A DNA stretch of 64,000 nucleotides from Nemertoderma westbladi. Lineage: Eukaryota > Xenacoelomorpha > Nemertodermatida > Nemertodermatidae. Below are positions 33,561-45,113 of this stretch, piece after piece. Position numbers and translations under genes: made by a program. The DNA is taken from positions 16,443 through 80,442 of the forward strand of contig JAUCBJ010006410.1 of assembly GCA_032718475.1 (NCBI GenBank). The letters run 5' to 3'. Under the pieces are notes generated by a model. It was not told the origin of the DNA and searched no databases. It saw nothing but the letters and a program-made list of their open reading frames with translations. Every line of letters begins with the position of its first letter. Positions within the stretch are counted from its first letter, which is position 1.

Positions 33561-34193
33561 AAGTTCGTTTTTCCAACAGGCAGCAGGTAGGTCTGTACTG
33601 CATACTGCAGTGGTACTGCACCCTGCACTGCAGTGCTATAGGCCTACACAATCAGACAATACAGCAAGCAATACACAACCTGTCACTCAGTAATACTGTA
33701 ATATACCACTCTGCCACTGCCAGTGAGTACTGCTGTAGGTGCACTGCACTGCAGTTACTTAATTCAGTAATTAGATCTGTCTGTCTGTAGATGAACTTGA
33801 ACTTGTTTATTAGCGCGCGGTTTCCAAAGTAAAATAAATACATTTCACTTCACTACAATTAGTTATAGCACCAGGCAGCCAGGCAGCCAGGGCTCGTACA
33901 ACTAAAGTACAGTACAGCAGTAGGCCTACTGCCTGACTGAAGTTGCAGTATGAGAGTATGACGATCACATTGCAATTGCTACTGTCTGACTGTTAACATA
34001 GTTGATATAGGGCAGTAGGGCCTATCAGCCTATCAGCCTATGCAATTTAGTTTGTGTTAAATATTGAATATTTACAACAATCTGACAATGTAAGATTCGC
34101 AATTGAAATAAAATCAATAAAGACAAAAGAACGTAATTGACTGATTGATACAGAAACCCCTGACATGACATAGGCCTCCTGAAATAGGCCTAG
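33561..34193. other. Non-coding stretch rich in short ctgcagtactgca-type motifs
   Basis: Repeated ctgca/gtact and aggccta strings, no gene. It ends at the target duplication of the next element. Confidence 0.45.
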
Positions 34194-34558
34194 CAGTTAG
34201 GGTAGCCTAGCTGCCTAGGTTTCATAAATAGCAAGTTTTTTTTTCTTCTTATAGGCCTATCTGCCTATAGGACAGTAGGAAATCGTGCTTCCTATATAGG
34301 AAATTTTTGCCATTTTTCTGAACATTTTCTTCGTTATCTTTTGAAATAAATTTTAGCGGCATACCGCAGTACCGGTAGGCCTATTTGAATTCCTGCTTAT
34401 CATGCTTATTGCTGTATTCAGGTATTGGAGGTTAATCTTTACTATGTGAATACTAGAAAAAAAACTATCTGTGCATTCGCTTTCTATATGCTATAGCCAG
34501 ATACTGGTAGCCATTTTATAAACGTAACTTTTTTCAGAGAATTTCTTATATATATAGG

Positions 34559-37500
34559 CAGTAGGGAACATACCCTTAAATAAGCTCCAAAAGCGGGTTC
34601 TTATTTAAGGAAAATGGCTCTTATTTAGGGGTTTTTGGGCCTTTTTTGGATATTTTTTCGACATAATATGCAAGAACTTGTTTCAGTAAAAAATACCGCA
34701 TAATTTTATTTCACAATATAAAAGTTGGTTCTTTCTTGAACATAATGCAAAAAACCAGAAAACATTTCACCGTCCGGTTTTTTTTCTACAAGCGTTTTAA
34801 AATTGCATCAAAAATACGACCAGTTCCTAAATAAGAGGGATTTTTTAAATTTACCTTATTTAAGACATCGAAATTGTACACAAATACTAAAAGTCCTTAA
34901 ATAGGAACTTTTTGACATGGGTTTCTGATTTAGGTATACAATTTCATTCCAAAATCTGCATACTCCTTAAATAAATTAAATATTTCTCATTTCTCACAGA
35001 GAGTAGAAGCAGTTCCGCGACAATAATATTGCTATAATATTGCTCCTCAAAAGAGGGCCCTTACTGCATCAGGGACGCGTTTTTCGACAGAGCCCCGTCA
35101 GCTGAAACAGCCAGTGCCGCTAGTCGATGGGGTTGACTTGTTGACGAGAGGCTATTATGAGGCGCAATGGGATACGCATTGCGTATCTCCTTCTGTCAAC
35201 CAATACTGGCCTCACTTCTCATATATTAAATAAAATAAATTAAATTAAATATCCTTATATAATGTCTCTTATAACTTCGTCTCCCAGCCCCGTCCTCCTT
35301 CTGCCCTTATCTGCTTATGACAGTTATGACCTACCTGCCTAACCTTGACAGGAGACAGGACATTGCAAGATGCAGAGATAAGGGAGTTTCTGAGCTTAAT
35401 TGGATAGGTGCAAAAATGCACAACGAGCAACAATGACCAACAATAAGCAACAAATGAACAATGAGTAACAAAACAACGAGCAACAATGAGTAACACAACG
35501 AGCAACAATTAGCAACAACGAGTAACATTGAACAATAATAAAGTACAACAACGAGTAATAATGAGCAACAACGACTGAACGAGCAACAATGAGCAACAAC
35601 GAGTAACAATGAGCAACTACGACTACTACGAGTAACATTGAGAAACAATGAGTAACGAGCAAAAATGAGCAATAATAAAGTACAACAACGAGCAACAATG
35701 AGCAACAGCGAGAAACAACGAACAACAATGAGCAATAATGAGGAACAACGACTGAACAAGCAACAATGAGCAACAACGAGTAACATTGAGAAACACCGAG
35801 CAACAATGAGTAATAATAAAGTACAACAACGAGCAACAATGAGCAACAACGAGAAACAGCGAGCAACAATGAGGAACAACGACTGAACGAGCTATAATAA
35901 AGTACAACAACGAGCAACAACGAGTAACAATGAGTAATAATGAGCAACAACGAGCAACAATGAGCAACAACGAGTAACATTGAGAAACACCGAGCAACAA
36001 TGACTGAATGAGTAATAATAAAGTACAAAAACGAGCAACAACGAGAAACAGCGAGCAACAACGAGAAACAATGAGGAACAACGACTGAACGAGCAATAAT
36101 AATAAATAGTACAACAACGAGCAACATTGAGAAACAACGAGCAACAATGAGCAATATTAAAGTACAACGACTAAACGAGCAACAACGAGTTATATTGAGC
36201 AACAACGAGATATATTGAGCAACAATGAACAATAATAAAGTACAACAACGAGCAACAATGAGCAACAACGAGTAATATTGATCAACAACGAGCAACAATG
36301 AGCAATAATAAAGTACAATGAGAAACAACGAGCAACAATGAGGAACAACGTTTGAACGAGCAATAATAAAGTACAACAATGAGAAACAATGAGCAATAAT
36401 GAGCAACAACGAGCAATAATAGAGTACAACGAGCCACAACGAGCAATAATGAAGTACAACTAACGAGCAACAATGAGCACCAACAAGCAACAATGACCAA
36501 CAACGAGCAACAATGACCAACAATGAGAAATAATAAAGCACAACGAGCAGCAATGAGCAACAATGAGCAACAAACTGCGTTGAATGTGGGGGAGAGCCAC
36601 GTTCAAGTGAGCGAAGCCTTAGCATATGGGTGCTATTAACGAGTTATCTGTCGTCGTTGTAAATTTTTTATCGCTAATAACTCGGTCATTCCTTGATGAA
36701 ATTAAACGAAACTTAGTATGTATGTAGTCTGTCAAAAGATTAAAATAATCTGAAGTTTGGTAAAAACGAGTATTGTGTTGAACGACCTCTGACTAACGAA
36801 AGATAACATGTTAATGGGGTGGGACCCCTATCAGCTAGGTCTAGCTAAGGCTTTGCTCACTTCATGCTGCGCAAAGGTCCCACAAACGTGTCCCACTCCT
36901 GCCTGAGCCAGTTGAGCCAAAACGTCATCCAGTCATCATCTTTAACCTTCATAACGTCTATCAGCTGCCCAACCGAACAATCTTTGTGCCTATTGACATG
37001 ACAGTGACATTGGTTTTTCACTTTTTTCACACCTTTCAAGTACAACATTGTGGACAATCCATCTAAGTGGGGCGTAACGCGGAGCAGAAGAGGAAACGCA
37101 GGACACAAGTTAGTTTTTCGAAACTGTGCGGCGATGTCCAGTTACTTGAGTCATGTTTCATCGAAATACGTGAACGTGACAATGTATGTGCACTCAGATG
37201 GGCGATGGGCTATTCTTTTGAATATCAATGGGCTATTCTATGCTACCGTGTGAGGTAAGAATGCCAGTGCTAGCAACTTCATTATGATACGATATTCTAT
37301 AGAGGATTTATAGAGTGCAGTGCAATCATTGTCCTTATCCTTAACCCAACAATTAGCAATATACAGACTGACATAAATCAAAGAATTATGAAAGAAGTGT
37401 AACACATATGTAAGGAATAAGGAATATTTATTTTATTTAAGGAATGTGCAGATTTTGGAATACAATTGTATTCCTAAATAAGAAACCCAGGTCAAAAAGT

Positions 37501-37850
37501 TCTTATTTAGGGACTTTTAGTATTTATCTGTACAATTTCGATATCTTAAATAAGGTAAATTTAAAAAATCCCCCTTATTTAGGAACTAGTCGTATTTTTG
37601 ATGCAATTTTAAAACGCTTGTAGAAAAAAAACCGGACGGTGAAATGTTTTCTGGTTTTTTGCTTTATGTTCAAGAAAGACCCAACTTTTACATTGTGAAA
37701 TAAAATTATGCGGTATTTTTTCCTGAAACAAGTTATTGCATATTATATCGAAAAAATATCCAAAAAAGGCCCAAAAACCCCTAAATAAGAGCCATTTTCC
37801 TTAAATAAGAACCCACTTTTGGAGCTTATTTAAGGGTATGTTCCCTACTG
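34559..37850. mobile_element. Inner foldback transposon inserted in the outer one, 5-bp target duplication
   Basis: Terminal inverted repeats of about 418 bp run from 34559 (cagtagggaacatacc) to 34976 and from 37433 to 37850. They share cttaaataag ends and an aaaaccggacggtgaaatg-type block. The direct repeat atagg flanks both ends (34554-34558, 37851-37855). Removing the insert rebuilds the left arm of the outer element. The loop holds the tandem array at 35396-36570 and unique DNA at 36600-37260. Within that, a minus-strand 83-codon frame (37108-36857) has no recognised domain. No transposase motif was seen, so it is non-autonomous. Confidence 0.88.
35396..36570. repeat. Degenerate tandem array of aacaacgagc / aacaatgagc units
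   Basis: About 1.2 kb of alternating caacaacgag, caacaatgag and aataataaagtacaac blocks. Several long minus-strand frames (up to about 400 codons of Cys/Ser/Leu/Val) are open only because the repeat lacks stops. They are not genes. The array sits in the loop of the inner foldback transposon. Confidence 0.93.
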
Positions 37851-39714
37851 ATAGGAAACAGGCCTATCCTATTTTACTTCCTATTTAGGAGTTTAACCTA
37901 TCTGCTTATTTCTTATTTAAAAAAATTTATGTATTTATTTTTCGTAAAATAAGAAAATATATTTTCCAGCAGTTCATTCCGGATTCTGCAGTACTGACAG
38001 ACTGAGCTGAGGCTTGAGCTGATAGCGATAGGGCTGGGATACTACTAGATACTACCCTGTCATCCTCTCCTGTCTTGCAGTCTAGGCTATATCAGTATAT
38101 GGTTTGCAGTTTCAGATGGCCTAATACAGCAATATAACTGATATAAAACTACATCCCTCCAACACAGTGGGATATTTTTACAATAATTATTACAGTAATA
38201 CTGTAATAATTATTGATTAATAATATTTTTAAAATAATTAATAATTATTAATGCATATTATTTTTATAATAATTAATGCAATGTTATTTTATAATAATTA
38301 GGCCTAATGCAGTAATGATTATATATGCATCAAGCAATAATATTTTTGTAATAATTAACAGATTAATGATTATTCATGCAATATTATTTTTACAATACCA
38401 GTAGGCTTAATTAATAATTACTTTGCTGCTTTGCAATAATATTTTAAAATAATTATTAACTATTGATGTGATGCAATATTATTTTTACAATAACTAATAA
38501 TTATTTATGCAATAATATTTTAAATAATAATTAATAATTATTTATGCAATAATATTTTTACAATAATTAATAATTATTGATGGAAAAATATTTTTACAAT
38601 AATATAGTAGGCCTATAACAGTATAATCAGATAATAGCAACAATGCCTGCAAATATATTTCCCCCTTGACATATATCATAGGCCTATACTGCTATATATC
38701 ATTAGTATCTTGTAGGCTTTTATCACGCACCCTAACTTATTTGCTTTCCTTAAATCTTCAAAAATTTACATTTATTTGCGTCAGAATATTGACTTCTAAA
38801 CATGGCCAGTTTCTGAATTTCTTCATACAACATCCAAGACCTAGTAGAGAGCGACATTTCACTTTTTAAGTAAGATAAACTAAATATAACTTAGTACAGT
38901 AGTAATAAATCATCCATTCCTCAAACTGAAAGTAACTTACAGAGATTGGATTGGAACAAAGTTTGCAATAATAGGAACAAAGTTCGCATTGATAGGAACA
39001 AAGTTCGCAATAATTGGAACATAATTGTCCTTGAAAATTCGATAGGAACATAGTTCGCATTCGCAAGTAGAGGAACAAAGTTCGCTACGTGTTGGAACGA
39101 AATTCGCAAAAATGCAATAGGAACAAAATTCGCAAAATAACAATAGGAACAAAATTCGCGCCACCAGTACAGTACAGTCAGAAAGTAGGCCCTACACGAA
39201 CACGAGTCTGCGAGTAGGACTACAGCAATAACACTAACGTATTTACTATATATATTGTTTTATCATTTTGCAATTTGTTAGTATTTTATTTACTACATTT
39301 AACATCGTCTTAAATTGAACTGGCAAGTCATAATTTTTCTTAATTAAGAAAAATCAAGACATAAAATATTTTAAATAAGAAATAAGTTAAACTCCTAAAT
39401 AGGAAGTCCAAAAAATATTTCCTATATAAGAAATTCTCGGAAAAAGTAACGTTTTTAAAATGGCTGTAGAAAGCGAATGCACAGATAGTTTTTTTTCTAG
39501 TTTTCACAACAAACGTAGTACCGGTATAGATGTATAGATTATCCTCCAATAACCAGGAATTCAAATAGGCCTATGCCATTAAATTTTATTTCAAAAGATA
39601 ACAAAGAAAATATTCAGAAAAATGTCAAAAATTTTCTATATATATAGGAAGCACTTTTTTCCTATATAGGAAGAAAAAAACTTCCTATTTAAGAAACCTA
39701 CCCTAACTGCCTAG

Positions 39715-40165
39715 TCAGCTAGTTGAATATAATATACCCAGTCAGCCAGTACAAGCGTTATAATGGCGGAATGGGGTTTTACTTTTCAACGTATGCTATA
39801 CGTAACCACCCACGTATGAGCGTACGTTACGTATCCATGTATATATACATTACATTGAGCGATTTGACATACGCCTGTATGCGTAGGCCTATGCATAGGC
39901 CTATGCATAGGCAGGCGTAGTCGAATACTGTTTCCTGATTGGTCCAGATGAGATACAAGAGAAATGTCATGCAAAACGCTTAGGCCTCAGTTAGTTAAAT
40001 TATATTCGACACAGAGCCCATGGGACCGGTACATACAGTTCAATATACTAAAAAGCCGAAACAACTGGCAGACTGGAAACACATCACAGATACGACTTGG
40101 AATACTATTCCCCAGTGGCAGTGTAGTTGCGTAGTGTGGGGAGGGGGGGGGGGGGGGGGGGGTCG
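39715..40165. other. Non-coding stretch
   Basis: Contains a taggcctatgca direct triplication (39886-39914) and a 20-base G run (40143-40162) at the edge of the next palindrome. No gene. Confidence 0.45.
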
Positions 40166-40167
40166 AA

Positions 40168-40952
40168 TAATGATCTTAATGAGATAGCATGAAATTTGAA
40201 ACAGAGATAGTTTCTCTACCCTACTCCTTGCTGGGTGAGAATTAGAGAGAATTTTATAGAATTTTTATTTTTGCTTTCATTCTTTAGCTACAAGCGTTTG
40301 AAAGAGGTGTCTCCATCGGTATTGCGCCAGTTATTCTTCAACCTTATAGCGATTTGTTGATATTGACAGAAAGCTGGCCATGCAAGGATTCCAAATATGT
40401 ATCACAAACTGAATTTCGTCGTAAAACAGCAGAGATATGGGCATTCTAAAGTTGCATTGTTTTACACCTGCGAAAAGGTTATTTTATTATATTTAAAAAA
40501 TACATCATATTCTAGAACATGTTGTTTATCCCATGCAGCTGGGCTACAATGCAATAACTCTAGGTAATCATACTATTGCATACCCATTCGTATATAAACA
40601 AAGTGTTCTAGAATATGAATTATTATTTAAATAGAATAAAATAGCCTCGCGCAGATGCAAAATCATGCACCATTTCAACGCTCATATCTTAGCTATTTTA
40701 CGGCCAAATTCAGAATATGATACATATTTGGAATCCTTGTATGGTCAGCATTCCATCAATATCAACAAATCGCTATAAGGTTGGAGAATAACTGCGCTGT
40801 AACTGGCGCAATACCGATGGAGACACCTTTTTAAAAAGCTTGTAGCTAAAGAAGGAAAGCAAAAATAAAAATTCTGGCTCACCCAGCAAGGAGGAGGGAG
40901 GTGAAACTCTCTCTGTTTCAAATTTCATGCAATCTCATTAAGATTTGTAGAA
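40168..40952. mobile_element. Long palindrome with about 360-bp arms (MITE/foldback)
   Basis: The left arm (about 40168-40529) and right arm (about 40598-40952) pair along their length. Shared blocks include aatttgaaacagaga at the outside, ctccatcggtattgcgcc and aacaaatcgctataagg-type strings in the middle, and catattctagaacat near the centre. The loop is about 70 bases. G runs flank both sides (40143-40162 and 40959-40973) in the same orientation, so they are not part of the inverted repeat. Arm identity is roughly 85-90 per cent by eye. Confidence 0.88.
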
Positions 40953-40973
40953 AAATTTGGGGGGGGGGGGGGG

Positions 40974-42448
40974 TCCAGGTACATATTATATTTGGTCTAT
41001 ATTCCAGGACATGGTGTATATGGATACTCACATCAACTCAACATCTTCACCGAATTATTGTCTTCTGTTACTAGTTTCTTCCTCTCTCTTTCAATATACT
41101 GCATAAACACTAAACAGTCCTAATAGTCGCCTCTTTCGGAATGGGCAGTAAATCACCTCGGGCTTGGCAGCTTGGAACAACAATCCAGACTGGAAAATTG
41201 TTTGCAAAAATTAAAACGCGTGCGCAGTAAAATAATGGGTGCGCGTGCGCGGAAAAGACCAAAAACGTGCGCCGTGCGTCGACAGAGCAAGCCTCATGTG
41301 CGCGCTCTTGCGCATTAAAAATTACCTGTTTTTCTAAACATATGCTTAAACATATGTAAGTACGGAAATTTTAATTGACAATTTAATATAAAACAAAAAA
41401 ATTTAAAATATAAATAATTTTAAATAATAAAAATGTAAAACTGCAATCTCGAGTACGGGAGTGTGCGCATATTGAAAATACCCTGACCCCATTAATAAGG
41501 CGGGTCTTTATGTCGCTGTATGCTTTCATGGCAGGTTAATTCAACTATTTCGTTTTAACTACTTGGTTTCCGCACTTACATATGTTTTAACTTTTAAGCA
41601 TATGTTTAGAAATACAGGTAATTTTTAGTTCAACATTTATAAGTTTTTTTATTATCATAACACTACTAATTGGTGATGTAAAACATAATACATGTAGTCC
41701 TGTCCTGCTGTAAGTGATTTAACACAATTTTTGATGAACAACTAAAGTATTTATTTATTGAAGGTCACTTTTTTGTCAGATAATTACTTTGATGTTTATT
41801 ACAGTAGGCCTATATCCAATCCACTTTATAATCAATAATTACCAATTCAGCGCAATTTAACATTTCACTATTCTACAAATTTAAAGTTCAATTTTCACCC
41901 ATAGCTGCATAGCAGGTAATATCACATTTGAGGCACAGTGGTAAGAATTTTTTTTATCGATTCCCCTATGCCCGTGGCGTGGCGTACCACTTACAGACTT
42001 ATACTTTTTTTTCAAACTTTAATGTACTTTTTTTTCAAACTTTAATGATTCCCCTATGCCCATGGCGAATCACTTATACTTTTTTCAAAAACTAAAACTG
42101 CTAATTAACTATGTATTAATAAATGGCACAAACTGCAAATTAATTTATTATTGTACAAAATGCCACAATTCCTAAAAATATGCACTGTAATATAATAATT
42201 GCTTAATAATAATTTGAGGTATACTTAAAAAAAACTTACTAAAAAATGATTGATTAATTAAAATTTACTTGGTAAGCCATATAAATTACATAATTAACTA
42301 AAATAAACTATTATTACAAATTTATTACCGGTAATTATTGATTTCATGAATAATACTTACTGACTCAGTATAAAATGCCACGAAAAATTACTGTAATGTA
42401 ATTCACAACATAATTATATTGTAAATTATATTATTTAAAAATATATCA
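40974..42448. other. Non-coding stretch with a short inverted repeat and a CpG-rich patch
   Basis: 41215-41325 is unusually rich in CpG and gtgcgc strings (gtgcgcgtgcgcgg), like NRF1-type promoter sites, but no downstream gene follows. An inverted pair sharing tttctaaacatatgctta lies at about 41322-41375 and 41568-41626. Around 41945-42075 a short block (tcccctatgccc) is duplicated. Confidence 0.5.
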
Positions 42449-42583
42449 TCAATAATATTCATCATCAGTGCGGGTAGAGAGATTGCCGCTTCCGCATCTG
42501 TTGCGTGTGCATCTCCACATGAGTTGATGAGCATCAGGTCGACGTATAGAACGAGACTTCCTCAAAGATAACTTCATTGCCAT
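42449..42583 (-). pseudogene. Possible DNA-transposase zinc-ribbon remnant
   Basis: A 44-codon minus-strand frame reads MAMKLSLRKSRSIRRPD, then MWRCTRNRCGSGNLSTRT. The W-R-C-x4-C spacing after a basic stretch resembles the zinc ribbon that precedes the catalytic domain in ISXO2/Merlin-type transposases. The frame then stops, and neither the first Cys pair nor the DDE domain was found. Short length makes this tentative; a chance frame is possible. Confidence 0.3.
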
Positions 42584-42746
42584 CAAGCAACGACAACACA
42601 TTTGGGGTGTTTCCAGGTGACGTCCGACAAATCTCTGCTAATCGTAAATCGTCAAGGCACTTAAACTGGCAATTGTAGGCCTACTGACGGCCCATCGGTA
42701 CAATTGAAAATCACCACAATTGACAGTTAAAGTGGCAAGTTTTTCT

Positions 42747-42764
42747 AACCAAAACAATAAACGA
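42747..42764 (-). repeat. Solo copy of the tcgtttattgttttggtt motif
   Basis: Exact reverse complement of the terminal motif of the 19.7-20.4 kb element (aaccaaaacaataaacga), here without a partner in the following kilobase. Confidence 0.7.
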
Positions 42765-44020
42765 GAGTGAAAAACAAGTATTTCAGGGGTATTTTGGTTT
42801 GGGGTAATTCATAGGACCGGTTTTAAAACACTGCACACACAGAAAACAGTGCTACACGGTCAAGGCAGCAAGGGATCGGACAGGGGCCTCCTAATTGGAA
42901 GCCCAGGAATTTCGCCACTAGACAGCTAGACCATACAGCTGCTTGAAAATACCAACTAGATGCGGTAAATTGCGGTTTTTAGTTGGACCGGTATAATCAC
43001 CCCGCAGTTGTGGTTAGAATTCACTAGGGTATTTTAACCGGGGAGTGGGGCTAACAACTACTGACAGACTGAACTAGGCCAACTATAACTTCTGTATCTG
43101 CCCTCTGTATCTCAATCTCACTATGAAATTCAAATTAACCTTGTATTAAATTTGAGGTAATCCCAAAATTGGGTCTATAATTTGAAATTTGAGGTATTCT
43201 TTAATTTGATGATCTCCCTGACTGTCAATTCCTGGTGTTGATTGTATCATATGATACTAATACATGACCCTGTTACTAAAAGTCTGACTAAAAGTATAAA
43301 ACAAAATAAATCCTACCGGTAAGTTCATTTCATGACATTTTAGAATAATTAATTATTGTATAGTACCGGTACCTTTGTAGTGTATAGGCCTACTATATTA
43401 TCAAAGTAGGCTAATTGATAAAATGAAAAAAAAAAGGTAAAAATGAAAAACATTTAAAAATTGCATATGATACCAGTAGGCCTAATGCGATTGAGGCGTT
43501 TAATTTCTAAAACAATTGGAGAATAAATAAAATATAAATTAATTATTAATTTAAAATATAATAATACAATTCAGCAATTAAAAGTATATAATAATTTATT
43601 AGAAAAAACTACAGAACTATATTAAAAAATTATATTATTATTACATGTTCAGATATTTGTAATTCCTGTTACTCTTCTTAGCAGAGTAAACTGCTCTTTG
43701 GGACCGTTTCCTATGGTGGCTCTGATGTTCTGAAGGGCCATCACATGATTATATTTTTTTTCTTCATACTGGTAGAACTGAAATGTCATGCGCACGAGAT
43801 TTAAGAGCTGAAAAGTCGTGAGCACGAGATTTAAGAAAGTCTGGGAAATTTGCCCAATAGGGAAATTAATTTATTTCCCTATAGGGAAATTTGTGTTTCC
43901 CTATTGGGAAATCACAGTTTTCCCTATAGGGAAATCATGGAAATCTTGGTTTTTAATTAGCCTAATTTTACATGATTTTTATTTATTTTAGACTATACAT
44001 TTCCTGTTTTAATATGATTC

Positions 44021-44062
44021 ACTATATATATATATATATATGTTCTATATATATATATGTTT
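44021..44062. repeat. (AT)n microsatellite
   Basis: Two tatatata runs separated by tgttc. Confidence 0.9.
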
Positions 44063-44358
44063 TACTATGATTCAAAATATATTGGATATTGGTACACTAC
44101 CTACACTACAGTCATTTACTTTTAATCAGAGGTTGATTATTTTCATTAAAAACATCGCCTTCCCCTTATACCCATAATATTCCTTCGCCCTTTATGGCAA
44201 TTCCCTTGCACACACTTCGAAATGGAAGACATAGACTGAAGATTACATGATAATAGTCTCAAAGAGTAATGTTTGAATTAACCAATCACCAATGTCATGC
44301 TCTCTACAGGACTCCCAAGTCTTTTTGTAAATCTGTGGACTTTAGTGAGTGGTCGAGC

Positions 44359-44366
44359 ATTACCTT
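44359..44366. repeat. Left copy of 8-bp target duplication
   Basis: attacctt, identical to 45114-45121 on the other side of the hAT-like MITE. Confidence 0.9.
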
Positions 44367-45113
44367 TAGGGCTCGATCGAAGTTGGGATTTGGCCGGAGC
44401 CGGAGCAGGAGCCGGAGTTGGATAATTTGGCCGGAGCCGGAGCAGGAGTTTTTCAAAAATTTTAAAAATGTAATTATTTATAAAAAAAAAATAAAGTATG
44501 GTTATCGTTCGCCAATCGCTCATAATCAACCATACTGCTGTACTGTAGGTCTAATTACAGAATTAATTTCATAATTTATAGATTTACGAATTTTCAATTT
44601 AAAATTTAAGTAATTAATTTATCACGGACAGACGGCCTGACGCTGACGGCTAAAAATTACCTACAGTACCTAACTCACTACCTACCTAACCTAACTGTAC
44701 AGCAGTAAGTGTACAAGTACTGCAGTACGGTATGCTGGATGGCAGCAGTAAATGGCTGCAGTGGTACAGTGTACAATCATAGCATTTACAATTTTTTACA
44801 GTAAGGCCTACCTGTAATAGTCTGCTAGTCAGCCAGCTGGCCAGTACCAGTAGGCCTACTGCAGTACAGTCAGTCAGTCATTGACTTTCAGACTTTTAAG
44901 TAAATACTGCAGTATTATGCTTGATATTACTGTATTGAAGCTGTACTGCAGTACTTATAGTGTAAATAATTGTTCAGATTAGAATATGCACGAAATATAA
45001 TACTTTATGAAAAAATTAACTCCGGCAATATTTTTACCGGAGCCGGAGCAGGAGCCGGAGGTGCCAAAATGGCCGGAGCCGGAGCCAGAGGCCAGAGCTC
45101 CGATCGAGCCCTA
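44367..45113. mobile_element. hAT-like non-autonomous transposon, 747 bp
   Basis: Terminal inverted repeats TAGGGCTCGATCG (44367-44379) and CGATCGAGCCCTA (45101-45113) are flanked by a perfect 8-bp duplication, attacctt. TAGGG fits the hAT terminal consensus YARNG, and 8 bp is the hAT duplication length. Just inside both ends are direct, not inverted, copies of gccggagccggagcaggag. These give small open frames of Gly-Ala or Arg-Ser repeats that are not genes. It interrupts the LINE cleanly. Confidence 0.9.

Larger units (their letters stand above)
34194..39709. mobile_element. Outer foldback transposon with 5-bp target duplication
   Basis: Terminal inverted repeats start cagttagggta at 34194 and end taccctaactg at 39709. 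The flanking direct repeat is cctag (34189-34193 and 39710-39714). The left arm (34194-34558, continuing at 37851-37930) pairs with 39330-39709 through blocks such as tgttatcttttgaaataaa, aaaaactatctgtgcattcg and tcctatttaggagttt. The left arm is interrupted by the inner element. The loop (37930-39330) has an AT-rich segment of aataattaataattatt-type repeats (38170-38600) and a ggaacaaagttcgca tandem repeat (38945-39155). No transposase was found. A CAGT start with a 5-bp duplication suggests a hAT-related group, tentatively. Confidence 0.8.

Noticed and set aside
35269-36625. Overlapping minus-strand frames up to 409 codons, Cys/Ser/Leu-rich
   Set aside because: They are translations of the degenerate caacaatgag array. 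Several frames are open at once and the content is pure repeat.
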